NCBI GenBank assembly: GCA_036852015.1
Contig: JAANDG010000260.1
Coordinates: forward strand, 62,001-126,000
Reading direction: 5' to 3'
Length of the DNA: 64,000 nt
Origin: Pelodera strongyloides
Lineage: Eukaryota; Nematoda; Chromadorea; Rhabditida; Rhabditidae
Positions 48,381 to 59,223 of the stretch are shown here, piece by piece. Below the pieces are notes generated by a model. The model had not been told where the DNA came from. It ran no database searches and saw nothing but the letters and a program-made list of their open reading frames with translations. How positions within the stretch are numbered: position 1 is the stretch's first letter; every line of letters starts with the position of its first letter. The translations under genes and the position numbers were made by a program.

Positions 48381-48602
48381 TTGCTGTACTTACAATTACT
48401 CCACAAACTACTGTTTTCAACTGACGTTCCTTCCAACACTCCACGACTAACTTGTGCAAACGTTAAGCGAACAGATGAATCAATGATAAGAGTGAAAAAG
48501 TCTTCCGGCGCTCCACGATATTCATCCAAAGAGGGCTTTTTTCGTATTAATATAAAGACTGGGAACACTTGCTTAAGTACTACAAAAGTTCTACCGATCA
48601 AG
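48381..48602 (+). other. Possible orphan coding exon upstream of the plus-strand innexin
   Basis: An open frame encodes NTPRLTCANVKRTDESMIRV, then KKSSGAPRYSSKEGFF and KTGNTCLSTTKVLPI, and closes on a good GTGAGT donor at about 48602. Codon composition looks protein-like. No matching acceptor or following exon was established; the reverse strand also has a long open frame. Low confidence. Confidence 0.22.
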
Positions 48603-48835
48603 TGAGTACACAATTGCGACAATTTCGGTTGTTGGACCAGCGGCTTGCTTATGGCGCGCGTTTCGCACACGTAGTATACTTCGGCAGTCCGCACCACATC
48701 CTCATTTTGCCTAAGGTGCGCACCGCCAGCAGATATATGTTGCATAATGTGGACTCCCCTGTTACTTAATAGACATCTAGGTATACTGGCTCCACCTCGA
48801 AAGCCTTGCACAACTTATGTAGTGAAGTCCGATAA

Positions 48836-49060
48836 ATTATGTCCAGTGGAAGCGCGTTCGTCTCCAACGCAATCAACCCGAGTTCGATTCTGACCCGTGA
48901 CAACTTTGAAACCACCATCCGGCGAGGGAATCATTCCTCCTAGCCCTAACCCGAAGACGTCGAGCAATTTGTAATCTGGAACTCGTCGCCTGTGCTAAGC
49001 ACCTCTAAGGAACATGTCATAAGCAAACCTTGTATTTGAACTTAACTTCCTTGAATAAAG
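48836..49060 (+). mobile_element. tRNA-derived SINE-like element
   Basis: The head has an anticodon-arm-like GCGTT...AACGC hairpin and a B-box-like GAGTTCGATTCTG, typical of Pol III internal promoters. The body (CCCGAAGACGTCGAGCAATT, CTGGAACTCGTCGCC, GGAACATGTCATA) recurs in inverse orientation at 38920-39060. The tail ends near TTGAATAAAG. Family assignment is inference. Confidence 0.55.
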
Positions 49061-49143
49061 AAAATAGTTCGTCGTGTTATTGGTCAAAAGCATCACTGTC
49101 GTAAAGATAAAACCCCTCACTGTTAGTTTTCAGGCGCTCCCAC

Positions 49144-52100
49144 ATGTTAAGTAATATCAAAGGATACGCCGATAAGTTAAAGTCGACCAACGACGATGAC
49201 TCTATCGATCGGTTAAATTATGTAAGTTTATTGTTTGATTTTCATTTAAAAGTTTGATATACTTTCGCTGAATACATCCATTTTTTAAGTGTTATGCAAC
49301 CATGTTCTACTATGACTATACATGGTTCCGTCGATTATAGGCACTTCTATCCTAATCGCGAATTTTCGATCCTGCCCCATAATTGCTTGCTATTTGATCT
49401 AACCAGCCGGAGATGAATAGCACTGCGGAGTTCAGCCGATTTCTTCTCTATGTCTCCAAGGCGTCATAGCGCAGCAGGCAGAGCGCTTGACTCTAAATGG
49501 AGAGGTCGAGGGTTCGAACCCCTCACGAACCCCACATCGAAATCGAAGTATCGTTTACACAGCATTTGATGGCGCTACAGGCGGTGGTAGCCGTCTGGTA
49601 ACAAATATAATTTAGTAAATCTTAAACCACGTAATTTCTTCAGGTCACCACCATCTTTATATTAATTGGTCTGGCAGTTACCCTTTTCACTCAAAGTTAT
49701 GTTGGTGAACCCCTTCAATGCTGGACGCCCGCGCAATGGACGGTATGAGAATTGGTTTCGCTAAAAGGCTAATAGTGCGCCAGATGGACGCCATATTATA
49801 GCGGCGCGTTCCGCCATTTGAGCGCACACCTTTTAATTTGCCTAATTCCCCAGTGCTGTAGACCTCTGCGGAGCGAGTCATAAGCTTTGAAACCCTGTAT
49901 TGAACCACTCCCGTGTAGCTTAAAAGACATTATAAAAATGATTGATCTCACGCATGCTGTTATGTTAGAGGATTATTCAAACATGGTCAGACACATAAAA
50001 AAACTTATTTTTCCAACGAGAAGATATTCCAGGATACTTGGGAAGGATTCTCAGAGGCATACTGCTTCGTTGAGAATACCTATTTTGTGCCGATGAATAA
50101 TTCCAATTTGCCAGCACATCATACGAGGGAGGGCAGGGTTTGTTAGCCTTATTATTATTAATCTCCTCTGCTTTTTTCTTGTTTTAGGAACGATGTCCCT
50201 TGATAGTGTTGTATGTCGGTCTCCTTACTGCAGAGTTTTCTTCTTGATAGTATTCACACAAAAATCGCACAAGCAAATTTTTGCAAAGATTTCATGAGCG
50301 TGTTAACATTAACTATTTATTAATAAAGGAAAGAGTTTAAGCTAATTCTAAGAGTACGGAGCCCAGTTCGAAATCGGTGTTATTTCATGATTTTTCACGA
50401 TCTACTACCAATGGGTGCCCTTCATTCTACTACCAATGGGTGCCCTTCATTCTACTCATTATGGGTCTGATGTTCTACGTTCCAAGAGCAGTTTGGAAGA
50501 TTTTCTCAACATATTCCGGTACTTATATTTTTCGCAATTGGTTGAAACGTTCTTGCAAGGGTCTAAGGCATTCAATGCATAGGAATTTAATAAGAATCAT
50601 AAATGTTTATTGGATCAACGAGTCGTAGGAACAAAGAAGAAAGTTCTTGGGGTGGTTGCTGTCAGCTCGTAAACCAAAAGGTACCCAAAGATGTTGGTGC
50701 GCTAAGGACACCATCATACTAAAAAGGGACGTCTAACAAGGGACCGTCCGGAAAGTACACCGGGCTCCGCCACAATGTTAGCTAAAGAGAAAGTATAATG
50801 CAGGCGTGTTTTCCGATGTAATTTCCAAAAATGATCATGTTTTCCAGGTCTCACGCTTCCCGATATGATCCAAACAGCGCGGAAAACAGCGAAGAGCAAG
50901 GCTGAAGACAAGAGTGTCGCGTTCAACATTGCTGCAGTCCTCAGCAGAGAATATGACGGAGGTAAATCCACCTTATCTCGGCCTTACCTTAGGTAACCGT
51001 GCGCCTTTGAAAAACGGCCCAAGTGAAGGATGGAGAAGTAAAGGAACGCAGTCACGATAAATTCGCCTTTTTTTATTTGATTTTCATTAAATATAGGAAG
51101 GTGTGAAGGGAAATATGGTACCAATATGAAGTTCAAGAAAACCGAACTCAGGGAGATAACTCGCTGAGAATGGGAGTTAATGGACAACAATATACTGTGA
51201 ATGGAGCCTTATGGAGCTGTCTTGTCTTTCCTGACCGTAAGACATAAGTTGGTAGAGTCTGGTGGAGGTGAAGCAATCGCAACGCAAGAGATCTCCGCTT
51301 CACGCATAATTATGACCGATTTCAGCTAAAGCTTCTGTTCGATATGGTTCCTACTTGTTCAACCTTTACCTAGGAGTCAAGGTAACTACCTCATAGTTTT
51401 TTCAACTGTCTTCCTGAGGCCGTATTCACCAACACACAGGGAGCCCCACCCTCGGCTCGGGAGCGCTCTGAATCTCTTCTGCTCTCGCACTCTCTACGCA
51501 CTTTTTAGCTCCCTACTGAGATCAGGGAGGGCTCCCCGCGTGTTGGTGAATACGGCCTCTGATCTGTCGCAGAAAGGACAGATATACCAACTACACCAGG
51601 CTTAGGCTTAGGCTCAGACTCAGGCAACTAGGACAACTAGGAATTAACATATATTATTCAGGTTCTCATCTTGATAAATGTGGTCGCCCAATTGCTCACT
51701 TTGAACATCTGGCTGGGAACAGAGTACCGGTTCTGGGGACTGGGCATTCTGTGGGACATGCTCCACGGACGACATTGGCAACAGTCGGGAAACTTTCCCA
51801 GGGTAAGTTACCTTTTGAATTTTTTGAAATTTCCATATTGAGATCATAAGGTGGTACGGGTACTGACCTTGAAAAGTTTCATGTATATGTTTATCCTGTC
51901 ATGGAATGAATTCAAAATTATTTTATTTCATAGGTTTACAATATACCTTTCTACTATTGTTAGTTTATTGGTCGTACATCGTTCTTGTTATTTTATACAC
52001 AGTATTGTATTTTTCTTTCATTTGTACGGTTCTCCAGGTGTTTTCTTCTTACCAAATGAACCACCTGAAATAAGGAAAATCCCTTGACATAGCCGGAGCT

Positions 52101-54256
52101 TGCTTTCAATTAGCGAATTCATTTACCTAGTTATTACTCTTTTCAGGTAACCTACTGTGATGTGGTCGTTCGTGAAATGGGTAATGTCAACAATTGGACG
52201 CTACAATGCGTTCTTATGGTGAGTTTTCTTTAATACTTTTAATATTCAATGTGCCGCGTGGCCTAGTGGATAGCAAGTCGGCATCGCGCGTGAGATGTCA
52301 GGGGTTCGATTCCGTTAGGTATCTAGTGTAGTTTTTCGTCCACCCTAGCAGAACAAAAAAATCTGTCCCTAGCAGAACAAAAAAATCTGTATCTCATATT
52401 TTTTTATATTCTTTGTTCTGTTTGAATATAGACATAGAACCCAATTACAACGTACTGATAAGGTTTGATATGCATGGTTGGCAATAACTTTTTATCTCTG
52501 TTTACCGCCCTTGATTGTCTCGAGGAGAATCTAGCTACGGAGTTCGATAGTACGCGAAAACTAAAAGAATAAAAAAAAGGGAACTGCTACAAACTTGAAG
52601 TGTGAAAATTATATGAAGGAACAGTAGAAATATTGTAGAAACTCTATATACTGTAAGAAAGAAAACTTCCGGCACCAAATTTACGTAGGATACGTAGGAT
52701 ATGCAAATTTCCCAAAGTGCGTACATACTGGCCAGTTTTTGAACACACATCAAGTAAACCTGCGTTCTTATGCAGCCTGCGCAAATAAACATAAATTAGA
52801 ATAAAAAAATCGAGCTAAATTCGAGCAATTTTGCATAAATACATTGGAATACAGCTGTTTACGATGCGTTTCAAAAACCGGTCGGTATTTCGCTTTAATG
52901 TTTTGGCAGTTGAAAGTTGAAATACCGGGGTTTAAAACTTTTGAACCAGCTTGTAGTCATCAAAAGGTAACCTGTGCAGGTAAACATGTTCAACGAGAAG
53001 GTCTTCATCTTCCTCTGGTTCTGGTTCGCCATTCTGTCTGTGCTCACCCTGATCAACCTGATCTCTTGGCTCGTGTGAGTTGCATTTCAAAAGTTACATA
53101 AAAAAGGTTAAGGGCCCGTCTTCGCATGAGATCTGAACTCCGCGCGGGTCCCGTGCCTGAAATACACGGCCCGGCATGCTCTGGGTTTTTGGTTTCCATT
53201 AGTTCACTTCTTGGCCAAGGATAGCTATAGCACCTTTTTTTGCCTAACTAATAAATCATTTAATTACTTGACTAGGTGCTAATTGTGCATTCCGTCTAAT
53301 TGTATGTAATTAAAAAGTGGACTACGTACATGGAATGTTTATTAATGGGCCATGCTCATCAGAGAACAACAACTGTGGCTTAATGTCTCATATTCTGTGT
53401 ATGAACTCTGCGGCGATTCCATTTGCGAACTTCCTCAAATCCAAAATTCAACAAGTTATTTGGCGAAAAATAATGCGGAAAATTTACCAGTGATTGTTCA
53501 TTTTAAGTTTTGCATATATATGTAGCCAGAGAAAGTCGAATATGAGCATTTTTTGCTTCTTTTGCTTATGTCTTTTGCACTTTTGCTTGCGCTTGGCCCT
53601 ACCGACAAACAATAAGTATTTACTAGTCAAGCTTCTATCGGATTCCATATAATCATAACCCGATAATTTCAGCCGTCGTACACCAGGGAACGCTATCCGA
53701 TTCTTGAAAGAACTAGTGGTAGGAGGTTTTTTGAAACTGCTATTTCCATGTATTACCTTTGAGCTTGGGTGCATTATAAGCCAAAAAAACATGCCCTTTA
53801 CAGTACTATTTTATTTATTTATTTTCGCTAGCATTGAAAAATGTGCCATTATGAAAAAGAGATGACAGTCATTTACGGCACATGACCATATATTTTTTTC
53901 AGTCCGTCCACGAAAAAACACCACCTGGACAAGGGGAAATAGCAGAGTTTTACGAAGAAGTACTCCAAGCAGACGGTCTCATGGTAAGGGTTTTCTTATA
54001 ACATAACATAACAGTTTTTTGCGACAACAAAGTATCGCGCAAGTTTTGACACACCACCGTGCGACCTAACGAGACGGGTTAAAGTTTCGACCTAACAGAC
54101 GGGTTAAAGTTTGAACTTATGTTTCAGTTAGTTAGGTCAGACTAACCAACCTAACAACCATTTCAGTTACTTCGAATGATTGACGACAATGCCGGAAGCA
54201 TGATATCTTCAGAAGTTGCGCACGCTTTGTGGAAAACTCATCGAGATAGCGGTTAG
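49144..54256 (+). CDS. Innexin, tandem copy 1 (with unusual insertion)
   Basis: Twelve exons give 380 residues: 49144-49221, 49644-49742, 50033-50137, 50353-50518, 50848-50961, 51326-51381, 51662-51802, 52147-52218, 52980-53074, 53673-53718, 53903-53983 and 54167-54256. Innexin marks: DDDSIDRLNY, first span, PLQCWTPAQW, YCFVENTYFVPM, YYQWVPFILLIMG, SYLFNLYLGVK, LNIWLGTEYRFWG, HWQQSGNFPR, VTYCDVVVREMG, TLQCVLM, NMFNEKVFIFLWFW and LLRMIDDNAGS. All four loop Cys are present. Exon 50353-50518 needs a weak acceptor and adds about 24 extra residues because of a 25-bp duplication. The exon at 51326 is short, and part of the cytoplasmic loop may be missed. An alternative end splices at 54251 to 54637-54680 (EGSDTTLEDAPPRT, stop at 54680). 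Its closest relative here is the next gene. Confidence 0.82.
49468..49541 (+). other. tRNA-like sequence with intact A and B boxes but unpaired acceptor stem
   Basis: TAGCGCAGCAGG matches the Pol III A box and GGTTCGAACCC the B box at tRNA spacing. The T arm (GAGGG/CCCTC) pairs and the anticodon stem pairs at four of five positions, but the acceptor ends (GGCGTCA and ACGAACC) do not. Read as a tRNA, the anticodon would be CTA. Best called a tRNA pseudogene or SINE head. It lies in the first innexin intron. Confidence 0.55.
51415..51560. mobile_element. 146-bp MITE-like palindromic element
   Basis: Terminal inverted repeats of about 30 bp: left GAGGCCGTATTCACCAACAC, right its complement. Body has GGGAGC / GCTCCC matches. 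Single copy in the window, in a plus-strand innexin intron. Confidence 0.85.
52253..52325 (+). other. tRNA-like / SINE-head sequence
   Basis: Contains A-box-like TGGCCTAGTGGA and a perfect B box GGTTCGATTCC at tRNA spacing, but a full cloverleaf does not form. It lies in a plus-strand innexin intron. Probably tRNA-derived. Confidence 0.45.
52711..52898. mobile_element. MITE-like element, family 1, copy b
   Basis: Shares with copies at 16852 and 61541 the inner words AAATTAGAATAA and GCTAAATTCGAG and terminal TTTTTGAA / TTCAAAAACCGG inverted repeats. Left end more diverged. Lies in an innexin intron. Confidence 0.8.
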
Positions 54257-55086
54257 TAATCCGTAGCACGGGAACGGTTTCGTAGCACGGGAACGGTTTC
54301 GAACCCGGATCGTATGGGTCGGAGACGAGAACTTTCGCAGTGCGCTAAATAGTTCTAAGCAGTGTGGCACGTAAACGGGCCGTTTTGTTGTAGTCACGGT
54401 AAAGCGTAATACTACGCACGCATCTCGTACCGCAGCGAAAAATTAATAACGCGTTGCCTAACACCTCTAGCGTATTTTACCGATCAGCCCACCCGTATTT
54501 TTATCGTTGTACCAATATCGTAAATCTATGCTTATATGACACCGTTCGTCATAAGCATTCTCCTACGTAACTATATGAAATATTATGCAGAAAATTGAAT
54601 AAATTAATTTTTGTACATTAACTTTACCTATTTCAGAAGGAAGCGATACTACACTCGAGGACGCTCCTCCCAGAACATAATAGTCATTCCTTATAATTTC
54701 TCACAAATCGATAAAACAAATTTAATAATTGTTAATTCTTCTTATTTTGACCAATCAAGAGGTGCTCTGTCCTTGATGAATTTCTGGTCGATCTACTTAT
54801 TGTAATCGAGTATGAGTGTATTTTCGTGTTATGTGCGATATTTAAATAAAAAGAAAAAACTGTAGTAATACAATTTTATTTTAGGCTCCTGCTACTGGAA
54901 AAGGAAGTGTATAAACTGGAGCCTCAGACACCGTATGCGAGTTTTTTTATATAATTTGGCTTAGAAGCTCATTTGCATAGGCATAGGGACACCATTTTGC
55001 AAAAACATCGTATCGAGCGGGAATTGAACCGATCGCATCTTCGGAGAATAAAGTATAAGGAAACTCATTAGTTTAGGTAAGCGACA

Positions 55087-58000
55087 ATGTCTTTAGTCGA
55101 CAAGGGAAAGGATCTCGCTAAATTAGAAAAATCGTTTGATGTGGACTCGACTGACAGGTAGGCACTTAGTCTTAGCCGAGAACATAGTCGCACACCGCCA
55201 AAATGGTGCCGCCGAGAAGCGTCTGACGAAATGGTGCCGCCGCGCGCGCGAGCAAAAGAGGCGCTACCGCGCACATCCAAAATGCTACCCGTCGTGCAGC
55301 ACAAAAGTAACAGGGTAGACGGCAACGTGTTCCAACGTGACAATTTTTTGAGCGCGTTACGATAGAGCCAGAAGCCGGTTCCAATAAAATTTACCGCTGG
55401 ATAGGTTACAGGCGTCTCCTGTTTAGCGTGCTCTCTCGGCTTTCTCTCGCGCAGAGAGAAGGCGAGGAGCATCTAGAGCTAACTTACCCCAGCTGATTTT
55501 AGGAACTGCCTCTCAATTATAATCTAGCACCACCTGCCAATCAAAATGCAAATCTACTTTCAGGATAAAATATGTCTACACGAATATAGTACTAATTGGC
55601 GCAGCGTTCTTCGTTTTCAATAGTTCTTATGTCGGACAACCAGTACAGTGTTGGATTCCCAAACAGATGAAGGTTAGTATGCTAATTTATTATGTTATTA
55701 TTCTAATTTGCCAAGGGTCCCTCTAACGCACACCATACTTCCCCTCAGGTGAGCTCTTACCACGTTCCCAAACTTCTTGTACAAAAACTGAAAGGGCACA
55801 TTGATTAGTCGTGTTGGCCAAGAATTCCTTGAAGTGTGCGGCGAACACTTGGCAAAGTCTGGCCACATCCACCCGCGCATCCTTTTGAGCTGCAGCCTAG
55901 TGTTACTTATTTTGAGGGTGAGATTGTAAGCCTAACCGTTTTCTTCCAGGGTGGTTGGGAGGACTACATTGAAACGTACTGTCTAATTGAGAACACATAT
56001 TTTGTGTCCATGAATGAGACACATCTACCGAAGCACAATGAAAGGTTAGCTGATTTAGTCTTTGGACAAGAACATAAATCTGGCTTTATTTCGAGGAGGC
56101 TAACATGCCCTAAGACTAACCCTAAGCCTAAGCCTAGCCGCTAACCGTTAAGTCTAAATATTCATAATACTTCAGAGAAGGCCGTGAGATGGTCTACTAC
56201 CAATGGGTTCCGTTTATTCTCGTCATAATGGCATTTTTCGTCTATCTTCCGCGACTTCTCTGGACTGCGTGCCAGAAATACATTGGTGTGTCAAGTTGTC
56301 CTACACTGGAAAAGTCCGTCCGCAGCTAGTCACCAAATGGTTTCCACAGCAAAATCCATTGGGTGACCAGTCGCCGACCATTTAGCAACCACTTGGGAGA
56401 GATGCGGTGACCAGCTAGCAACGTTTTTATCTACAATCCTTAAAGGGTCAGGCCCATTTCAAATGACCCTATTTTTGATGATTCTCTGATTCTCCATTCA
56501 AATATAGTAGGATGCAATATTTTCAATTTTCATATCACACACTATGCACCGTGGGCAACCCACTAATCGCAGTTGGCCGCCCATTCTATTGGCCAATTGT
56601 AAATGCCACGCCCAATTTTGCCCAATTAGGCGAAGGGGCGTGACAACTGCGATAAATAGTTGGGTATGGCTGGCAATGGTAAATTGCCGAATACTGCGCG
56701 AATTTTGCGCTTGAAAATTAGAAAAATATCGTATTCTACTATATTTGACATAAAGAATCAGATGGAATCATCAAAAATAGGGGTCATTTGAAATGGGCCT
56801 GACCCTTTAAATTAATGAAACGAATATCTATGCACAAACGATTCTCCACTAAATTATCTTTCAGGCGTTGACCTGCCCGCGATCACCGTTGATCTGAGAA
56901 AAGCAGCTAGACAAGGAGCTGAGGCTAGTGATAATCTTGCACTGTTTGCGAGCAAGTATCAAGGTGATTTATATTTTATTAAACTTATATTATATTCATG
57001 GTTCCTAGATATACACTGATACACACCACTCTATGCCCGGGGGGGGGGTGTGATAAGTTTTCCGCGATCAAAGGCGGAAACCGTCGCCAAATGGAGTCAT
57101 TATGTAACCACATTCTAGGAAGATTTGGCAGCAAACTCTCAATATCACTTATGGTCACCAAGTTACTGTCGATTATAGTTCTCATCGGACAATTGGTATT
57201 CCTGAATGGGTAGGAAACTGTTTTTTAGTTCCGTGGGTGTGTGGGCATGAGTGTGTGTATGTGTGTGTGAGTGTGTGTGTGCGCGCGCGCGTTTGTATGT
57301 GTGTTTGTGTATGTGTTGGTGTGTGTACATGTGTGTGTATGTGTGTGTGCGTGCGTGTGTGTTTGTGTGTTTGTGTGTTTGTGTGTACGTGTGTGTGCGT
57401 GTGTGTGTTTGTGTTTGTGTTTGTGTGTAAGTGTGTGCGTGCGTGCGTGCGTGTGTCATACTCTGCAAAACTACTACTTTTCAGCTTCCTCGGACCTCAA
57501 TACCCAATGTGGGGAGTAGGAGTTCTGACGGATATGCTCAAAGGAAGACATTGGCAAGAAAGTGGACATTTTCCCAGGGTAATGACGGTTTAGTGAACTA
57601 CAGTAACCCAAACACTAACCATACGCCTTGATCTAACATAATTGTTAGCCGAAACTCCCGTTCCGTACCTTGGTACAGGAACCTTGCCACTTAGTTGCCA
57701 GAAGGATCTTATTCGCAGGATCTAATTATTATTGCTTTCCTTACCTTCCTTCAAGATAAGGTCAATTAGTGAAAATATAAAGGGGATCGTATACCACTTA
57801 ATCACAAACTTTCCAGGTGACTTTTTGCGATGTTCAAGTTAGAGAGATGGGAGGCGTTGTGAACAACTGGACACTACAGTGCGTGCTTATGGTACGGTTG
57901 TTATTATTATATATATTTTCAATCAACCAAGTATTTGATGTCATTAGGTTGTTAGGTACACTAGCCTTTGTTATGTATAGAACAGTCAATTAAAAGTAGG

Positions 58001-59223
58001 TCGAATATTCCCAATCATGTTAGTTATTCGAATTACTTCGTTTCAAAAGCGGCCGGCATACCGCTTTAAAAAGTAAAGTAGAATCTCTGCAGGTGAACAT
58101 GTTCAACGAGAAGATCTTCATCTTCTTGTGGTGGTGGTTGGTGGTGCTCGTCTTTATCTCAGTCATCAACCTCCTCTCTTGGTTCTATAGAACATCGATG
58201 AGGTCTAACAACGTCAGCTTTGTGAAGGATTTGCTGGTCAGTTTTGAGTCTCTCTCTAAGCGTAAGCCTAAGCCTAAGACTTTCTCTGTACAGCGTTTAT
58301 TGTGAAGAAAGCATGACGACTCCTCCCCAAAGCAAATCCAGCGAGCTAGAGAGAGAGAGAGAGCTAGATAGGGGTGCGAGAGAGAGAGAGAGAGGTGCGA
58401 GGGAGGAGAGAGAGACAAGGGGTTTTAGAAACGATTTAGGAAGGTTTCAGGAGATTTTTTAGATTTATTCAGGAACTATTTAGGAAATTAACGAAATAAC
58501 CCCCGCTGAGGACGAGGTGGACTACTTTGTGGAAACAGTACTGAAAACTGATGGATGTGTGCTTTTGAGACTTGTAGCTGATAATGCAACGATCTTCAAG
58601 GTATATTATTACTAATATTATTCGGAAGTAGAATCTAAGATAACGCCTCCTCGGCTTTCACATTAAAACGGGGTAATTGCTGAAACCACAGACTCACAAA
58701 AAAGAAGATTTGGTGGCTGGGCATTGACCATTTGATGACCATCTCGTGACCATTTGACGACAGGACAACTTGGTCACGACAGCCACCAACTGACTCTGCG
58801 CTAAATGGCAGGGCCCACTAGGGAACCGTCGCCAAATGGGTTCCTCAAGTTATTGATTGATGACGTAATAAATCAATCGATTAGGGACCAAGGTAGCACG
58901 AGACGTCAGTACGCGGCTCAGTCACTCCGGGGGTAGAGCTGGCTCCGGACGAGCCTCCGATGGCTCCTCCGCTGCTTCCTCCGAAAGCGTACTCCTCACG
59001 GGCGTATCCACCACCGCTTCCTCCACCAGCGCTGGCGTATCCTCCGGGTCCCATGTAGGCTGACTAGTCTCCCATTGTGGCTGAGTGCTTGCTTCTCGTT
59101 ATTAGGTTATTATTTCTACGTTATGATTGTTTTATTGAAGATCTTCAAATATTTCAGGCTGCTGACTACGTTCGGCCATTGTGGACCAACTACGACCGTG
59201 GGCAACCAAGGAAAATGTTTTAA
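55087..59223 (+). CDS. Innexin, tandem copy 2
   Basis: Eleven exons sum to 371 codons plus stop: 55087-55157, 55564-55672, 55950-56044, 56176-56285, 56865-56963, 57074-57209, 57485-57578, 57817-57891, 58093-58236, 58484-58600 and 59158-59223. Order of marks: DVDSTDRIKYVY, first span, PVQCWIPKQM, YCLIENTYFVSM, MVYYQWVPFILVIMAFFVYL, third span LLSIIVLIGQLVFLNGFLG, HWQESGHFPR, VTFCDVQVREMGG, TLQCVLM, NMFNEKIFIFLWWWLVVL, and LLRLVADNA near the end. Four loop Cys are intact. About 0.4 kb separates it from the previous innexin's last possible exon, and the two share the HWQ-S-G-FPR and NNWTLQCVLM blocks, so they are tandem paralogs. AATAAA lies 23 bases after the stop. Introns carry a 372-bp TIR element, a long TG microsatellite and an antisense Gly-rich fragment. 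Confidence 0.9.
55371..55513. mobile_element. MITE-like foldback element, family 2, copy c
   Basis: Left end AGCCGGTTCCAATAAAATTT matches the family; right end (CCCAGCTGATTTTAGGAACT) is decayed. In the first intron of the second plus-strand innexin. Confidence 0.75.
56440..56811. mobile_element. 372-bp element with about 85-bp terminal inverted repeats
   Basis: Left end TTAAAGGGTCAGGCCCATTT is complemented at 56790-56811; similarity extends inward through TTTTTGATGATTC and ATATAGTAG / CTACTATAT. Middle contains CCAATT-rich sequence. No frame. It lies between innexin exons 56176-56285 and 56865-56963. Confidence 0.88.
57236..57458. repeat. TG microsatellite, about 220 bp
   Basis: Imperfect TG/TGTT/GC alternating run on the plus strand in an innexin intron. 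The open frames it produces on both strands are translation artefacts of the repeat. Confidence 0.95.
58338..58424. repeat. GA-rich microsatellite
   Basis: Purine run of GAGAGA words in the intron before the penultimate innexin exon. Confidence 0.9.
58881..59054 (-). other. Antisense Gly-rich coding-like fragment in an innexin intron
   Basis: A 57-codon open frame starts MGPGGYASAGGGSGGG and continues GYAREEYAFGGSSGGA, GGSSGASSTPGVTEP and DVSCYLGP. Glycine codons are almost all GGA or GGT, as in highly expressed nematode genes. The GC content is well above its surroundings. It resembles the Gly-rich ends of cuticle or filament proteins, but I cannot name a gene. It has no partner exons, so it is more likely an inserted or retroposed fragment than a gene. 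Confidence 0.4.

Larger units (their letters stand above)
43191..49143. other. Innexin intergenic region, few supported features
   Basis: About 6 kb between divergent innexins. Apart from the features listed separately (possible exon near 43506-43730, 102-bp tandem repeat, SINE-like copy, possible exon near 48381-48602), I see no gene. A repeated GTAGACGACGAGTTCCATA occurs at about 44293 and 44453, and GTTTCCGAATTAATTGCTGT occurs at about 47748 and 47798. Promoters for both flanking innexins must lie here but no core motif is convincing. Confidence 0.45.

Noticed and set aside
48365..48811. Minus-strand 148-codon open frame
   Set aside because: The opposite strand has equally plausible coding character with a better donor; no homology recognised for either.
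49468..49541. Functional tRNA gene
   Set aside because: Acceptor stem ends are not complementary, so it is described only as tRNA-like.
57163..57593. Long open frames rich in Cys/Val (+) and Thr/His (-)
   Set aside because: They are translations of the TG microsatellite.
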